A DNA stretch of 64,000 nt from Mesorhizobium sp. L-8-3 (GTDB lineage: Bacteria > Pseudomonadota > Alphaproteobacteria > Rhizobiales > Rhizobiaceae). Shown in pieces: positions 34,316-44,848 of the stretch (the first letter of the stretch is position 1; the number at the start of each line of letters is the position of its first letter). Position numbers and translations under genes: made by a program. The DNA is taken from assembly GCF_016756615.1 (NCBI RefSeq), contig NZ_AP023262.1, positions 248,001-312,000 of the forward strand, given 5' to 3'. The notes beneath the pieces were generated by a model that saw only the letters and a program-made list of their open reading frames with translations, had not been told where the DNA came from and did not search any database.

Positions 34316-34446
34316 ATTAGCGAATAGCGAGTAGCGAATAGCGAGTAGCGAATAGCGAATAGGGGGATTGATGCTGTCAGCCGGCGCAGTTGCGTTGGCC
34401 GGCAAGCTCTTCTTCCCTATTCGCTATTGGCTACTCGCTATTCGCT
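34316..34446. repeat. Heptad TAGCGAA/G tandem repeats in inverted pair
   Basis: From 34316 a 7-base unit (TAGCGAA or TAGCGAG) repeats about six times. At 34417-34446 the complementary array (TATTCGCTATTGGCTACTCG and onward) follows in reverse, so the two arrays can fold into one hairpin. It lies between the convergent regA and mmcB genes, where it could serve as a bidirectional terminator. Confidence 0.75.
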
Positions 34447-34450
34447 CCCT

Positions 34451-34951
34451 TCATTCACTCTCGCCATCAAGAACCGGCACCGGCACGCCGGCCATCTCGG
34501 CGGCCAGCAGGCGCGCGGCGCCGGCTCTTGCGATCCTGAGCATCAGGGCCTTGCGGGTCGCTGCCGCCATCCGGTGCTCGGGCGCGTCGCGAAGGATCTC
34601 CGCGCCATAGCCGTCGGAAAGGATGAAACCGCATTCCTCCGGGAAGATCGACGCCGGCACCTCAGGGTGCGTGGCAAAGAAGAAGCGGTCCGAATGAAGC
34701 CGGTAGTCCGGCCATTTGCGATCGACCCTGAAATCCTCGATCGAGGATTTGATCTCGATGATCCAGATGTCGCCCTGCCGGGTGAGCGCGACGAGATCGG
34801 CGCGTCGCCCGGTCGCCAGCGACAGTTCGGGAAGCACATGCGCGCCCATTTCGGTAAGCAGCCGCTGCACGCCGCGGCGGATGATCATGGCGCGTTCCGA
34901 CTGGCGGCCGTCGGCGAGCGGGTTGGCAAGAATCGGGGAAACGATGGGCAT
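34451..34951 (-). CDS. mmcB: MmcB family DNA repair protein
   Basis: About 166 residues. A PD-(D/E)XK-like nuclease core is visible: GRRADLVALTRQGDIWIIEIKSS, with the aspartate and the E-x-K pair. MmcB of Caulobacter is part of the SOS-linked mutagenesis response. The ATG at 34951 is chosen; another in-frame ATG at 34978 would add nine residues. It is convergent with regA. Confidence 0.85.
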   Translation of the reverse strand: MPIVSPILANPLADGRQSERAMIIRRGVQRLLTEMGAHVLPELSLATGRRADLVALTRQGDIWIIEIKSSIEDFRVDRKWPDYRLHSDRFFFATHPEVPASIFPEECGFILSDGYGAEILRDAPEHRMAAATRKALMLRIARAGAARLLAAEMAGVPVPVLDGESE

Positions 34952-35185
34952 GGGGTCACCATGCCACCGAATGTTCACGTTTTGAACCCTTTTTGCGGCA
35001 AGAGGCTCGTCGCGCAGCGTTCACGCCCTGTGAACACCTGTTGCCAAAATGTCATAGCCGGCGGTCGACGACGTCATGCCGGGGCATCGGCCCTTGGCAA
35101 GCAAATAAACCACCAATTAACAATACAGGCGGAAATACGGCCCGAATCGGGCTGCATCGGCTCAGTTCGGGGACATAGACCAAGC

Positions 35186-35806
35186 ATGCGGATGAAATCC
35201 TTCTTGGCCGTGGCCGCAGTGGCGATGACCACTGCCCTTTCAGGCTGTATCAGCGGCGCTCCGTTTTCGGTATTTTCGTCGGACTACGGCTCCAGGAGAG
35301 ACGCAGGCTACCAGCTCCCATCGGTCCCGATCTACAAGGTCGACCGCAAGTATCACCGCCAGATCGTCCGCTACGATACCGGCGAGAAGCCGGGCACCGT
35401 CATCGTCGATACCGGCGACAAGTTCCTCTACTACGTCCTTCCGGACGGCAAGGCGGTGCGCTACGGCATCGGCGTCGGCCGTGAAGGCTTCGAATGGTCG
35501 GGCACGGCCCGCATCGCGCTGAAGCGCGAATGGCCGACATGGACCCCGCCCGGAGCGATGATCCAGCGCCAGCCGGAACTCGCCAAATGGAGGGGCGGCA
35601 TGCCGCCCGGCCTGACCAATCCGCTCGGCGCCCGCGCGCTCTATCTCTTCAACAAGGGCGGCGATTCCGGCTACCGGCTGCACGGCACGCCGGAATGGTT
35701 CTCCATCGGCAAGGCAATGTCGTCGGGCTGCATCCGCCTGATGAACCAGGACATCATCGACCTCTACAACCGCGTCGAAGTCGGCGCCAAGGTCATCGTG
35801 AAATAA
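35186..35806 (+). CDS. L,D-transpeptidase lipoprotein (YkuD domain)
   Basis: A 206-residue protein. The N-terminus has a lipoprotein signal peptide with lipobox LSGC, cysteine 21. The YkuD domain starts around residue 70 (KPGTVIVDTGDKFLYYV) and includes H166 in RLHGTPEW and the catalytic C182 in MSSGCIRLMN. L,D-transpeptidases make 3-3 peptidoglycan cross-links or attach proteins to peptidoglycan; the lipid anchor places it at a periplasmic membrane face. A terminator follows. Confidence 0.93.
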   Translation: MRMKSFLAVAAVAMTTALSGCISGAPFSVFSSDYGSRRDAGYQLPSVPIYKVDRKYHRQIVRYDTGEKPGTVIVDTGDKFLYYVLPDGKAVRYGIGVGREGFEWSGTARIALKREWPTWTPPGAMIQRQPELAKWRGGMPPGLTNPLGARALYLFNKGGDSGYRLHGTPEWFSIGKAMSSGCIRLMNQDIIDLYNRVEVGAKVIVK

Positions 35807-35844
35807 GCAGCGGACCGTCTCGGCAACAGCGACGTCCGTAAGCG

Positions 35845-35873
35845 AAAAACCGGGCTGGGGGGCCCGGTTTTTT
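35845..35873 (+). terminator. Rho-independent terminator after the L,D-transpeptidase gene
   Basis: Stem AAACCGGGC (35847-35855) and GCCCGGTTT (35862-35870), a loop of six bases, followed by TTTG; the T-run is six bases long counting the stem end. It lies 40 bases after the stop. Confidence 0.88.
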
Positions 35874-35920
35874 GTTGCGTGCTTTTCGGGATTGCGGGCG
35901 CCTATGTCACGGCCGGCCGA

Positions 35921-36111
35921 CCCCTCATCCGACCTCGCTGCGCGAGCCCACCTTCTCTCACAAGGGGAGAAGGCCGGAGCCTGGCCTAGCGGCCGTTGCA
36001 AATTGCCAGCGTTTGCGATTGACGGAGACGTTGCTGCAGCGCGTTCCCTTCTCCCCTTGTGGGTCCCCTTGTGGGAGAAGGTGGCCGCGCGAAGCGCGGT
36101 CGGATGAGGGG
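35921..36111. repeat. RIME-like inverted-repeat element, copy A5
   Basis: The arms CCCCTCATCCGACC and GGTCGGATGAGGGG (the latter interrupted by a GCGCGAAGCGC hairpin side) enclose CACCTTCTC/GAGAAGGTGG palindromes. The right half carries a short internal duplication (CCCTTGTGGG twice). Same architecture as A1-A4 but a different outer-arm variant. Confidence 0.82.
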
Positions 36112-36154
36112 TTCACCTCGCAGGCGGCTCCGATCCTGGAGCCGAAAAAAACCG

Positions 36155-36724
36155 TCAGGCGACCTGCTCGACATGCTCCACTTCGGGAACGAAGTGGCGC
36201 AGCAGGTTCTGGATGCCGTGCTTCAGCGTGGCCGTGGACGACGGGCAGCCGGAGCAGGCGCCCTTCATGTGCAGGAACACGGTGCCGTTCTCGTAACCGC
36301 GGAAGGTGATGTCGCCGCCGTCCTGCGCCACGGCGGGCCGTACGCGGGTGTCGAGCAGTTCCTTGATGGTGACGACGATCTCCTCGTCGGCCTTGTCGTA
36401 GAACTCGCCGTCTTCATCGGCGGCCGTCGGCGTGCCGCCGACCGCCATGACGGGCGCACCCGACATGAAATGCTCCATGATCGAGCCGAGGATGGCCGGC
36501 TTGAGATGCTGCCAGTCGGGCCCATCCTTGGTGACGGTGATGAAGTCGTAGCCGAAGAACACGCCGGTCACACCAGGAATGTCGAAAAGCCGGCCGGCCA
36601 GGGGCGACGCCTGTCGCGCGCTCTCGGCGTCGCGGAAATCGGCCGTGCCTTCGGCAAGGACTTCCTTGCCCGGCAGGAATTTCAGCGTCGCCGGATTGGG
36701 AGTCGCCTCGGTCTGGATGAACAT
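36155..36724 (-). CDS. Fe-S cluster scaffold, NifU C-terminal / Nfu type
   Basis: A 189-residue Nfu protein. An N-terminal Nfu domain (MFIQTEATPNPATLKFLPG) is followed by the NifU-like domain with the cluster ligands C157 and C160 in GACSGCPSS. Nfu proteins carry and deliver 4Fe-4S clusters to target apoproteins in the cytoplasm. The layout is typical of alphaproteobacterial and mitochondrial NFU1. Confidence 0.95.
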   Translation of the reverse strand: MFIQTEATPNPATLKFLPGKEVLAEGTADFRDAESARQASPLAGRLFDIPGVTGVFFGYDFITVTKDGPDWQHLKPAILGSIMEHFMSGAPVMAVGGTPTAADEDGEFYDKADEEIVVTIKELLDTRVRPAVAQDGGDITFRGYENGTVFLHMKGACSGCPSSTATLKHGIQNLLRHFVPEVEHVEQVA

Positions 36725-36846
36725 TGTCCGAATCTCCAGGCCCGCCGCTGCAGGCCGCTTTCTTTGGAATAATTCTAAATAGGCTCAGACGATGCGATCT
36801 TCAAGCGAAACGCTTCGCCGCAGGCGCCTCTCGCCGGATTCTTTTG

Positions 36847-36888
36847 CTAGGCAGGCATTCCTTGGCAAGCCAACGAATGCCTGCCTAG
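36847..36888 (-). terminator. Long hairpin at the usp 3' end
   Basis: Perfect 14-bp arms CTAGGCAGGCATTC (36847-36860) and GAATGCCTGCCTAG (36875-36888), with an inner TTGGC/GCCAA stem in the loop. The right arm overlaps the usp stop codon. On the minus strand the hairpin is followed by CAAAAGAATCC, without a T-run, so it may stabilise the mRNA end rather than terminate. Confidence 0.6.
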
Positions 36889-37376
36889 GCCAGGCTCTCG
36901 ATGTCCTCGTCGGACAGGTTCTGCGGCACGACCGTGACCGGAATCGGGAAGGCAGCGCCCTTGCCGGCGATCGACGCGACCAGCGGCCCCGGCCCTTCCT
37001 TGCCGGCGCCTGCGGCCAGAACCAGGATCGCGATGTCCTGGTCTTCCTCGATCAGCTTGTGGATCTCCTCCGCCGGCTTGCCTTCGCGCACGACCAGCTC
37101 CGGCTCGACGCCGATCTGCTCGCGCACCGTGGTGGCGAAACCGTCCAGCGCGGCCTGGGCGGTTTCCATGGCCTCGGCGCGCATGATCTTCTCCACGCCC
37201 AGCCAATGCTGGAAGTCGCCGGGCTCGATCACGTAGAGCATGACCAGCACGCCACTGGTGCTTTTGGCCCGACGCGACGCATAGGCGACGGCGCGCTCGC
37301 ATTCGGGCGTATCATCGATGATGGCGAGGAACTTGCGGCGGTGGCCGACCTCGCGGCTCAGGCGTTTGGAAACCAT
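36885..37376 (-). CDS. Universal stress protein UspA family
   Basis: A 163-residue single-domain Usp. The N-terminal KFLAIIDDTPECERAVAYA block and the C-terminal ATP-binding-like pattern (LVLAAGAGKEGPGPLVASI ... PIPVTVVP) are present. Usp proteins are cytoplasmic and induced by stress; no partner is visible. It lies between nfu and trpS, all on the minus strand. Confidence 0.9.
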   Translation of the reverse strand: MVSKRLSREVGHRRKFLAIIDDTPECERAVAYASRRAKSTSGVLVMLYVIEPGDFQHWLGVEKIMRAEAMETAQAALDGFATTVREQIGVEPELVVREGKPAEEIHKLIEEDQDIAILVLAAGAGKEGPGPLVASIAGKGAAFPIPVTVVPQNLSDEDIESLA

Positions 37377-37487
37377 CGCTCTCCTGTCCGTCTCGATTCA
37401 GGCGGCAATTTGCCACCGGTCGCATCGACGGGCAAGCTACCCCTTCGGCAGCCCCGACCTGCCGGAGACGCCGGACCGTCGACCCTC

Positions 37488-38555
37488 TCAGTCGCCGAGC
37501 AAGCCGATGATCTCCCGAACCGTCTTCATGGTGGCCTCGGCCAGCACGCCGGCACGGGCCGCGCCGTCGCGCAGCACGCCGTCGACATAAGCGGGATCGG
37601 CCGAGATACGCCGCATCTCGCCGGCGATCGGCGCAAGCCGCTCGACCGCCAGTTCCGCCAGCGCAGGCTTGAAGACCGAGAACTGCTGGCCGCCGAATTC
37701 CGAGATCACCTTCTCCCTCGTCATGTCGGCCAGCGCGGCATAGATACCGACCAGGTTTTCCGCTTCCGGGCGTTCCTTCAGGCCTTCCAGCTCCGACGGC
37801 AGTGGCGCCGGGTCGGTCTTGGCCTTGCGGATCTTCCTGGAGATGGTGTCGGCATCATCGGTGAGATTGATGCGCGACAGGTCCGACGGGTCGGACTTCG
37901 ACATCTTCTTCAGGCCATCGCGCAGGCTCATGACGCGTGGTGCCGGGCCTTCGATCAGCGGCTCGGTCAGCGGGAAGTAGCCGTTGACCTTCTCCTCGCC
38001 CATCATCATCTCGACGCCGACCCTGAGGTCGGCGATGCGCGCCGAATGGTCGTTGTTGAACTTCTGGGCGATGTCGCGGGTGAGCTCCAGATGCTGTTTC
38101 TGGTCGTCGCCGACGGGCACATGGGTCGCGCGATAGACCAGGATGTCGGCCGCCATCAGGCTCGGATAGACGAACAGCCCCGCCGAGGCGTTCTCGCGGT
38201 CCTTGCCGGCCTTCTCCTTGAACTGGGTCATGCGCGACAGCCAGCCCATGCGGGCGACGCAGTTGAACACCCAGGCCAATTCCGCGTGCTGCGCCACGCG
38301 GCTCTGGTTGAAGACGATATGCTTCGTCGGGTCGATGCCGGCGGCGAGGAAGGCGGCGGTGACCTCGCGGGTCGCCCTCATCAGCTCGACGGGATCGGGC
38401 GCGATGGTGAGGGCATGCAGGTCGACCACGCAATAAATGCAGTCGTAGCTTTCCTGCAGCGCGACGAATTTACGGATCGCGCCGAGATAGTTGCCGAGAT
38501 GGAGATTGCCCGTCGGCTGGACGCCGGAGAAGACGAGCGGCTGGAAGGTGTTCAT
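37488..38555 (-). CDS. trpS: Tryptophanyl-tRNA synthetase
   Basis: A 355-residue class I synthetase. The HIGH-like motif is [12 protein letters not shown] near residues 14-25, and the KMSKS motif is [10 protein letters not shown] near residue 217. It charges tRNA-Trp. The length agrees with bacterial TrpS. The 252-base spacer to murJ upstream has no visible attenuator or gene. Confidence 0.97.
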   Translation of the reverse strand: MNTFQPLVFSGVQPTGNLHLGNYLGAIRKFVALQESYDCIYCVVDLHALTIAPDPVELMRATREVTAAFLAAGIDPTKHIVFNQSRVAQHAELAWVFNCVARMGWLSRMTQFKEKAGKDRENASAGLFVYPSLMAADILVYRATHVPVGDDQKQHLELTRDIAQKFNNDHSARIADLRVGVEMMMGEEKVNGYFPLTEPLIEGPAPRVMSLRDGLKKMSKSDPSDLSRINLTDDADTISRKIRKAKTDPAPLPSELEGLKERPEAENLVGIYAALADMTREKVISEFGGQQFSVFKPALAELAVERLAPIAGEMRRISADPAYVDGVLRDGAARAGVLAEATMKTVREIIGLLGD

Positions 38556-38807
38556 GCTGTTCCTCGTGGCTTGTGGAGGGCCGTTTCGCGCGCGGCGAAA
38601 ATCGAAGCGCGCTTATGGCGGAGCCGTGAACGGCGGTCAAGCGCCACAACGCGAACAACGATCGGCCCGCCTCTGCGCCCGGAGCAGATCGGTGCTTTCC
38701 CGCAGCCCGACCGAGGGAAATCTTGTCGGAGCCTCTGGCGCGACACCCGACATGGCCAACGCGAAATCCTTCCTGTTTGATGTCCCGGCAGGAGGAGATA
38801 GGCGAGC

Positions 38808-40400
38808 CTATTCGTCCAGGGGTACTGGCGCCGTCTTCGCACCTCGCTTGATATTGCGCTTCAGCATGCCGAGGCTGGCACCGCCGGTGGCGAAGGCGAC
38901 GGCAAAATAGATGATGGCGGCGGCCACTATGAGGCATCCCAGCGTCGCGGCCTGGGTATGGAGCGGCGCTTCCGAGGCGAGTTGCGGCGCGAACCACCGA
39001 ATCGCGAAATAGAGGAAGCCTGCCATGACCGCTGCCGCGAGGAGCAGCCGCGGGATGCGTGTCAAAAGCGGCACGTCGCGGCCCCAATGACCGCGGCGGA
39101 TCAGGACGCCGAGCAGCAGGGCAGCATTGACCCAGCCGGCGATCGCGGACGCCGTGGCGATGGCAGGCGCGCCGATCGACGGGAACAGCGTCAGCGCGAT
39201 GGAGATGTTCACAGCCACCGAGATCGCGGCGAACCACATCGGGGTGCGCGTATCCTCGCGCGCGAAATAACCCGGCGTGAAGGCCTTGATCAGCACGAAG
39301 GCCGGCAGGCCGAGCCCGAAGATCGCCAGGACCGCCGACACGGTGGGCGTGCTGTTGGTCGCCGCGAAGGCGCCGCGCTCATAGAGCACGCGCACGATCG
39401 GCTCCGACATGACCAGAAGCGCGGCCGCCGCCGGCAGGGTGAGGAACAGGGTGAACTCGACCGACCGGTTCTGCAGGTTGGCCGCCTCGACAAGATTGCC
39501 GGCCTTCAGGGCCCGTGCCAGTTCGGGCAGGAGCACGATGGCGACGGCGATGCCGACGACGCCCAGCGGCAGCTGATAGACCCTGTCGGCATAGGCGAGC
39601 GAGGACACGGCGCTGTCCTTGCCCGACGCGATCGCCGTGCCGATGAGCTGGTTGATCTGGGTGATGCCGCCGGTGATCGCGGCCGGAAAGGCGAGGACCA
39701 GCAGGCGCCTGACGTTCGGGGTCAGGCGGGGGCGGCGAAAGCCGATCGAAATGCCGGCGTGCCGCACCGCCATCCAGACGATGCCGAGTTGGACGAGGCC
39801 TGCCGCGAGCACGCCCCAGGCGAGCGCGTAGCCGACCCGCAGGCCGTCATGGCCTTCATACCAGGCGTAGGCCAGCACGCCGATCAGGATGATGTTGAGG
39901 AACACCGGCGCGACCGCGGCCGCGAAGTAGCGCCGCAACGAGTTCAGCATGCCGCTCATCATCGCCCCCAGCGACATGCATATGAGATAGGGGAACATGA
40001 TGGTGGCGAGCGCCGTCGCCAGGTCGAACTTCTCGGGATTGTCGGCGAAGCCGGGAGCGACGATGGTCGACACCAGAAACGGCATCGACAGCTCCATCAG
40101 GATCGTCAGGCCGAGCAGCACGGTGAACAGCACGCCGAAAACTTCCTCGGAGAAGCGCCTGGCCCCGTCCATGCCATTGGCCTCGATCTCCTTGGCGAAA
40201 AGCGGAACGAAGGCCGTATTGAAGGCGCCCTCGGCGAACAGCCGGCGGAAGGTGTTCGGGAACAGGAACGCGGCGTTGAAGGCATCGGCCACCGGCCCGG
40301 TGCCGAGGGCGGCGGCCATGAACATCTCGCGCGTGAAGCCGAGCACGCGGCTCATCAGCGTGCCCGAGGCGACGGTGGCGAATTTCTTTACGAGACTCAT
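38808..40400 (-). CDS. murJ: Lipid II flippase MurJ
   Basis: A 530-residue membrane protein with about 14 hydrophobic segments. The family N-terminus SLVKKFATVASGTLMSRVLGFTREM and the block FNAAFLFPNTFRRLFAEGAFN are clear. MurJ moves lipid II across the inner membrane for peptidoglycan synthesis. It starts 34 bases after glnD, same strand, so it is probably co-transcribed. Confidence 0.97.
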   Translation of the reverse strand: MSLVKKFATVASGTLMSRVLGFTREMFMAAALGTGPVADAFNAAFLFPNTFRRLFAEGAFNTAFVPLFAKEIEANGMDGARRFSEEVFGVLFTVLLGLTILMELSMPFLVSTIVAPGFADNPEKFDLATALATIMFPYLICMSLGAMMSGMLNSLRRYFAAAVAPVFLNIILIGVLAYAWYEGHDGLRVGYALAWGVLAAGLVQLGIVWMAVRHAGISIGFRRPRLTPNVRRLLVLAFPAAITGGITQINQLIGTAIASGKDSAVSSLAYADRVYQLPLGVVGIAVAIVLLPELARALKAGNLVEAANLQNRSVEFTLFLTLPAAAALLVMSEPIVRVLYERGAFAATNSTPTVSAVLAIFGLGLPAFVLIKAFTPGYFAREDTRTPMWFAAISVAVNISIALTLFPSIGAPAIATASAIAGWVNAALLLGVLIRRGHWGRDVPLLTRIPRLLLAAAVMAGFLYFAIRWFAPQLASEAPLHTQAATLGCLIVAAAIIYFAVAFATGGASLGMLKRNIKRGAKTAPVPLDE

Positions 40401-40434
40401 CGGATCGGAATCGTGCCTTCCGGGTTCTGAACCG

Positions 40435-43239
40435 TCACTCGGCCGCGGCCGAGACGCGCTGCTTGCCGCGTTGCGGCGCTACGCCCTCCAGCGTCGCCAG
40501 GAGACGGTCGCGGATGGTGGCGAGGCGGGTGCCGTTCTCGATCTTCTGACCGGTCAGATCGGTGACGTAGAAAGTGTCGATCACCTTCTCGCCGAAAGTG
40601 GTGATGTGGGCCGAGGCGATATCAAGCGACAGGTCGGACAGCGTGCCGGTGATCTCCGAAAGAAGGCCGGGACGATCGAGGCCGGAAACCTCGACGACCG
40701 AGAAGCGATTGGACAGCGTGTTGCGGATATCGGCGCGCGGCACGATGCGGAACGCCTTGGAGCCGCGCTTGGGCTTGGTGCGCTTCTCGATCATCTCGGG
40801 CAGCCAGCTCCTGCCGGACAGCACATCCTCGATCAGCCGGCCGACCCGCTCGGCCCGCCGCCTTTCATCCTCGTCGCGGTCGAACTCGCGCGAGATCAGG
40901 ATGGTGTCCAGCGCGCGGCCGTCCGACGTCGTGAATATCTGGGCGTCGACGATGTTGCCGCCGGCCGCCGCGCAGGCGCCGGCAATGACGGAGAGCAGGC
41001 GCGGATGGTCGGGTGCGAGCACGGTGATCTCGGTGACCGCCTCGAATTCGTGGGTCTTCACCATTGTGGCCAGCCGCCGGTCGGCAGCGTCGGCCTCGCG
41101 GATGAAGGCGGCATGGCGAAGCTGGTCGGCCGGATCGACGGCGAGCAGATAGTTGTCGTAGTGGAGCCCGACATGACGCGCGCGCTCCGCCTCCGGCCAA
41201 TCCGCCAATGCCGCGCGCAGGGTGTCGCGAGCCTCCTCGGCACGCTGCGCCCGCGACACTTCCGAGAAACCGCCGGTCAAGAGCAGCTCGGTCTCGTAGT
41301 AAAGGGTGCGCAGGAGCTGGCCCTTCCAGCCGTTCCACACGCCGGGGCCGACGCCGCGTATGTCGCAGACGGTCAGCACCAGGAGAAGCTTCAGCCGTTC
41401 GACCGACTGCACGACGGCGGCGAAATCGTCGATGGTCTTGCGGTCGTTGAGATCGCGCGTCTGGGCCGTCAGCGACATCAGGAGATGCTGCTCCACCAGC
41501 CAGGCGACGGTTTCGGTATCGGCTGTCGACAGGCCCATATACGGACAGATGCGCCGGGCGATGCGGGCGCCGGCCTCGGAATGGTCCTCCGGCCGGCCTT
41601 TGGCGATGTCGTGAAGAAGCACGGCGATATAGAGCACCTCACGCTGGTTCTTGAGGCTCGGCATCAACTGGTGCGACAAAGGGTGCAGCTTCTCGCCGTC
41701 GCCCCGTTCCAGCTCCGACAGGACGCCGATGCAGCGCAGCAGATGCTCGTCCACCGTATAGTGGTGGTACATGTTGAACTGCATCATGGCGACGATCCGG
41801 CCGAATTCGGGGATCAGCTTGCCGAGCAGGCCAGCCTCGTTCATGCGGCGCAGATTGAGCTCCGGATCCCGGTCCGACGTCAATATGTCGAGAAAAAGCC
41901 GGTTGGCCTCCGGATCGCGTCGAAGGTTGCGGTCGACCAGCTTCAGCGACCGCGTGACGAGCTTGATGGCATCGGGGTGGTATTCCAGCCCGTGCTTGTC
42001 GCCGAACCAGAAGAGCCGCAGCAGGTTCGCCGGGTCGCGTTCAAAGACGTGATCGTCGGCGATGTTGATGCGCTCGTTGTCGACGATGAAGTCGCCGGTT
42101 CCGGCCAGCTTGCGGCGCCGGCGCGAGAAGGACAGGAAGAGGCGGTTGAAGCCGGGCACATGCTTGGCCTGCTCTTCCTCCAGCGCCGCGCAGAAGATGC
42201 GCGTCAGATCACCGACATCCTTGGCGATGAGGAAGTAGTGCTTCATGAAACGCTCGACCGCCGACAGGCCGGGATGGCTGGTGTAGCCGAGCCTTTCGGC
42301 GATATCGCGCTGGATGTCGAAATGCAGCCGTTCCTCCGCCTTGCCGGCAAGGAAATGCATGTGGCAGCGCACCGCCCACAGGAAATCCTCGGCTTTCAGG
42401 AACAGCTTGTATTCGGCCTGGGTGAAGACGCCCTTCTCCACCAGTTCCTCGCCGGTGCGGACCTGGTAGTAATATTTGCCGATCCAGAACAGCGTGTGCA
42501 GGTCGCGCAACCCGCCCTTGCCGTCCTTGACGTTGGGCTCGACCAGATAGCGGCTCTCGCCGACCTTGCAGTGGCGTTCGTCGCGTTCGGCGAGCTTGGC
42601 CTGGACATATTCGGGCCCGGTGTTGCGGACGACTTCCTTATCGAAGCGCGACAGCAGGTTACCGAAGAGCTTGGTCTCGCCCCAGATGAAACGCGCTTCG
42701 AGCAGCGCCGTGCGGATGGTGATGTCGCCGCGCGACAGGCGGATGCATTCGTCGACATTGCGGGTCGCATGGCCGACCTTCAAGCCCATGTCCCACAGCA
42801 TGTAGAGCATGTATTCGACGATCTGCTCGCCCCAGGGCGTCTGCTTGTAGGGCAGAAGGAACAGGAGGTCGATGTCGGAGCCGGGAGCCAGCGTGCCTCG
42901 CCCATAGCCGCCGACCGCGACGATCGCCATGCGCTCGGCGGAAGAAGGGTTTTTGGAGCGATAGACGTGTGTCGCGGCGAAGTCGTAAAGCGCGCGGATG
43001 ATCTCGTCCATCAGATGGGACAGGCGGGCCGCGCAAGCCGTGCCGCCGCCATCCTGCGTCAGCATGGCCTCGGCAATGCGCCGGCCGTCGGCCAGCCGCT
43101 GCTTGAAGAGCTGCAATGTCTGGTTCCGCACGGCCATGCCGGAGCCGTCGCCGCCGGTTGCCGCGGTCAGAGCGCTCAGGTCCCGGCGGAGGGCTTCGCC
43201 GTCGATCAGTTCCTCGAGCTTCAGGGGGATCTTCGCCAT
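40435..43239 (-). CDS. glnD: Bifunctional PII uridylyltransferase / uridylyl-removing enzyme GlnD
   Basis: A 934-residue nitrogen sensor. The nucleotidyltransferase site is [19 protein letters not shown] (about residues 110-128, with D122 and D124). An HD domain lies in the middle ([16 protein letters not shown]) and two ACT domains in the last 200 residues ([40 protein letters not shown]) bind glutamine. The ATG at 43239 fits the family; the frame remains open for 1.6 kb upstream, but that part is antisense to the Hsp70-like gene. Confidence 0.97.
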   Translation of the reverse strand: MAKIPLKLEELIDGEALRRDLSALTAATGGDGSGMAVRNQTLQLFKQRLADGRRIAEAMLTQDGGGTACAARLSHLMDEIIRALYDFAATHVYRSKNPSSAERMAIVAVGGYGRGTLAPGSDIDLLFLLPYKQTPWGEQIVEYMLYMLWDMGLKVGHATRNVDECIRLSRGDITIRTALLEARFIWGETKLFGNLLSRFDKEVVRNTGPEYVQAKLAERDERHCKVGESRYLVEPNVKDGKGGLRDLHTLFWIGKYYYQVRTGEELVEKGVFTQAEYKLFLKAEDFLWAVRCHMHFLAGKAEERLHFDIQRDIAERLGYTSHPGLSAVERFMKHYFLIAKDVGDLTRIFCAALEEEQAKHVPGFNRLFLSFSRRRRKLAGTGDFIVDNERINIADDHVFERDPANLLRLFWFGDKHGLEYHPDAIKLVTRSLKLVDRNLRRDPEANRLFLDILTSDRDPELNLRRMNEAGLLGKLIPEFGRIVAMMQFNMYHHYTVDEHLLRCIGVLSELERGDGEKLHPLSHQLMPSLKNQREVLYIAVLLHDIAKGRPEDHSEAGARIARRICPYMGLSTADTETVAWLVEQHLLMSLTAQTRDLNDRKTIDDFAAVVQSVERLKLLLVLTVCDIRGVGPGVWNGWKGQLLRTLYYETELLLTGGFSEVSRAQRAEEARDTLRAALADWPEAERARHVGLHYDNYLLAVDPADQLRHAAFIREADAADRRLATMVKTHEFEAVTEITVLAPDHPRLLSVIAGACAAAGGNIVDAQIFTTSDGRALDTILISREFDRDEDERRRAERVGRLIEDVLSGRSWLPEMIEKRTKPKRGSKAFRIVPRADIRNTLSNRFSVVEVSGLDRPGLLSEITGTLSDLSLDIASAHITTFGEKVIDTFYVTDLTGQKIENGTRLATIRDRLLATLEGVAPQRGKQRVSAAAE

Positions 43240-43443
43240 ATATGCAGGCCGGTCTCGCTTTTTCGCGCGGTCTATAGCGCGAATTGCGCGCCATGGGTAT
43301 GGGGTGGCCTGGCGCGGCCGTTTCGGGCCGCAGCGGAGCGCGCCGCAAAAGTTCGGGACCAGTCTCGACATTCGCATCCCGCTTGTGTAACCGCCTGCCT
43401 TCCCGCGCCTCCCACGTTCGCAATCACGCACAGGAACATCATC

Positions 43444-44706
43444 ATGAAGCCGATCAGCGGCGGCATCGACTTCGGCACGTCCAACTCCACGGTCGGCTAC
43501 ATGGAAGCCGGGCGCCCGCGGCTCGTGCCGCTCGAGAACGGCAATGCGACGATGCCGAGCGCGGTCTTCTTCAACTTCGAGGACAACCGCACCTATTTCG
43601 GCCGGCAAGCCATCGGCCACTACACGGACAATGTCGAAGGCCGCCTGCTGCGGGCGCTCAAGAGCGTGCTGGGCACGTCGCTGATCAACGAGAAGACGCG
43701 GATCAAGGCGCATCAGATCGCCTTTTCCGATATCATCGGCTCTTTCCTCCATACGCTGAAGGAGGCGCTGGACAACCAGGTGGGCCAGCCGGTCGACCAT
43801 GTCGTGCTCGGGCGCCCCGTGCATTTCGTCGACGACGACGCCGAGGCCGACCGGCGCGCGCAGGACGAGTTGGAGAAGGCCGCCACCAAACGCGGCTTCA
43901 GGCACATCGCCTTCCAGTTCGAGCCGATCGCGGCCGCGCTCGACTATGAGCAGACCGTCCGCCGCGAGGAACTCGCTTTGATCATCGATATCGGCGGCGG
44001 CACGTCGGACTTCTCGATCGTGCGCGTCTCGCCGGAACGGGCGCGCGCCGCCGACCGCAAGGACGATATATTGGCCAGCACCGGCGTCCATATCGGCGGA
44101 ACCGATTTCGACCGCCTGCTCTCCATGACCCATCTGATGCCGGAACTCGGCTACAAGACCGAGACCAGGGACGGCAAGCGTTACCTGCCGGCCGGCTATT
44201 TCCACGATCTCGCCACCTGGCAGCGCATCAACCTGCTCTATACGGCCAGGGCAATGACCGACCTGCGCCAGATCCGCTACGAGGCGGCGCGCCCGGAACT
44301 GGTCGAGCGCATGATCGACATCGTGCGCCACCGGCAAGGCCATGCTCTGGCTGGCAGGATCGAAGCGGCGAAGATCGACCTCACCGATCAGACCGAGACG
44401 GTGATGGAGATCGCGCTGACCGACGAGACAATGCGCGCGCCGATGACCCGGGCCGGGCTTGAGGGAGCGATCGAGGCCGCCGTTGGCCGCGTCGGCGACA
44501 CGGCCTTGCAGACGCTCCAAGACGCCGGCGTCGAGGCAGGAAGCATCACCACACTGTTCCTGACCGGCGGCTCGACCGCGATCCCGCTGCTCAAGCGGCG
44601 CATGCTGGCGCTGTTCCCCGAGGCGACAGCCGTGGAAGGCGACCTGTTCGGCAGCGTCGGGCTGGGCCTCGCCCTCGACGCCCAGCGCAAGTTCGGCAGG
44701 TTCTGA
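43444..44706 (+). CDS. Hsp70-family ATPase, YegD-like
   Basis: A 420-residue protein with only the actin-like ATPase domain of Hsp70: phosphate 1 loop [12 protein letters not shown] at residues 7-18, phosphate 2 loop [12 protein letters not shown] near 180, adenosine motif [13 protein letters not shown] near 380. The peptide-binding domain of DnaK is missing, as in YegD. Function unknown; probably a specialised chaperone ATPase. It is divergent from glnD with a 204-base spacer. Confidence 0.93.
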   Translation: MKPISGGIDFGTSNSTVGYMEAGRPRLVPLENGNATMPSAVFFNFEDNRTYFGRQAIGHYTDNVEGRLLRALKSVLGTSLINEKTRIKAHQIAFSDIIGSFLHTLKEALDNQVGQPVDHVVLGRPVHFVDDDAEADRRAQDELEKAATKRGFRHIAFQFEPIAAALDYEQTVRREELALIIDIGGGTSDFSIVRVSPERARAADRKDDILASTGVHIGGTDFDRLLSMTHLMPELGYKTETRDGKRYLPAGYFHDLATWQRINLLYTARAMTDLRQIRYEAARPELVERMIDIVRHRQGHALAGRIEAAKIDLTDQTETVMEIALTDETMRAPMTRAGLEGAIEAAVGRVGDTALQTLQDAGVEAGSITTLFLTGGSTAIPLLKRRMLALFPEATAVEGDLFGSVGLGLALDAQRKFGRF

Positions 44707-44848
44707 AGACAAGGCGGCCGGATACCGATCCATCCCGACGATCCCAGTCGCACCGCCAGGCGCACCACCGGCGATCGATCCGATCAACGGCCGGATTGGA
44801 CCATCCCCAGACGGCTTCGGCGCAACCGGTCCGGCTGGCATGCGCCCG

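Larger units (their letters stand above)
35807..36154. other. Intergenic region with terminator and repeat A5
   Basis: A 348-base spacer between the convergent L,D-transpeptidase gene and nfu gene. It contains a strong terminator at 35845-35873 and repeat A5 at 35921-36111. No coding frame is supported. Confidence 0.75.

Noticed and set aside
34316..34446. Possible CRISPR array from repeated units.
   Set aside because: Units are 7 bases without spacers; it is a simple tandem repeat.
36792..38780. A 662-codon plus-strand open frame opposite usp and trpS.
   Set aside because: Antisense to two conserved genes, no ribosome-binding site, no domain.
40435..44841. A 1468-codon open frame on the minus strand covering glnD and the whole Hsp70-like gene antisense.
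   Set aside because: Only the part from 43239 downward matches GlnD. The upstream part is antisense to a clear Hsp70 ATPase and reflects high GC content.
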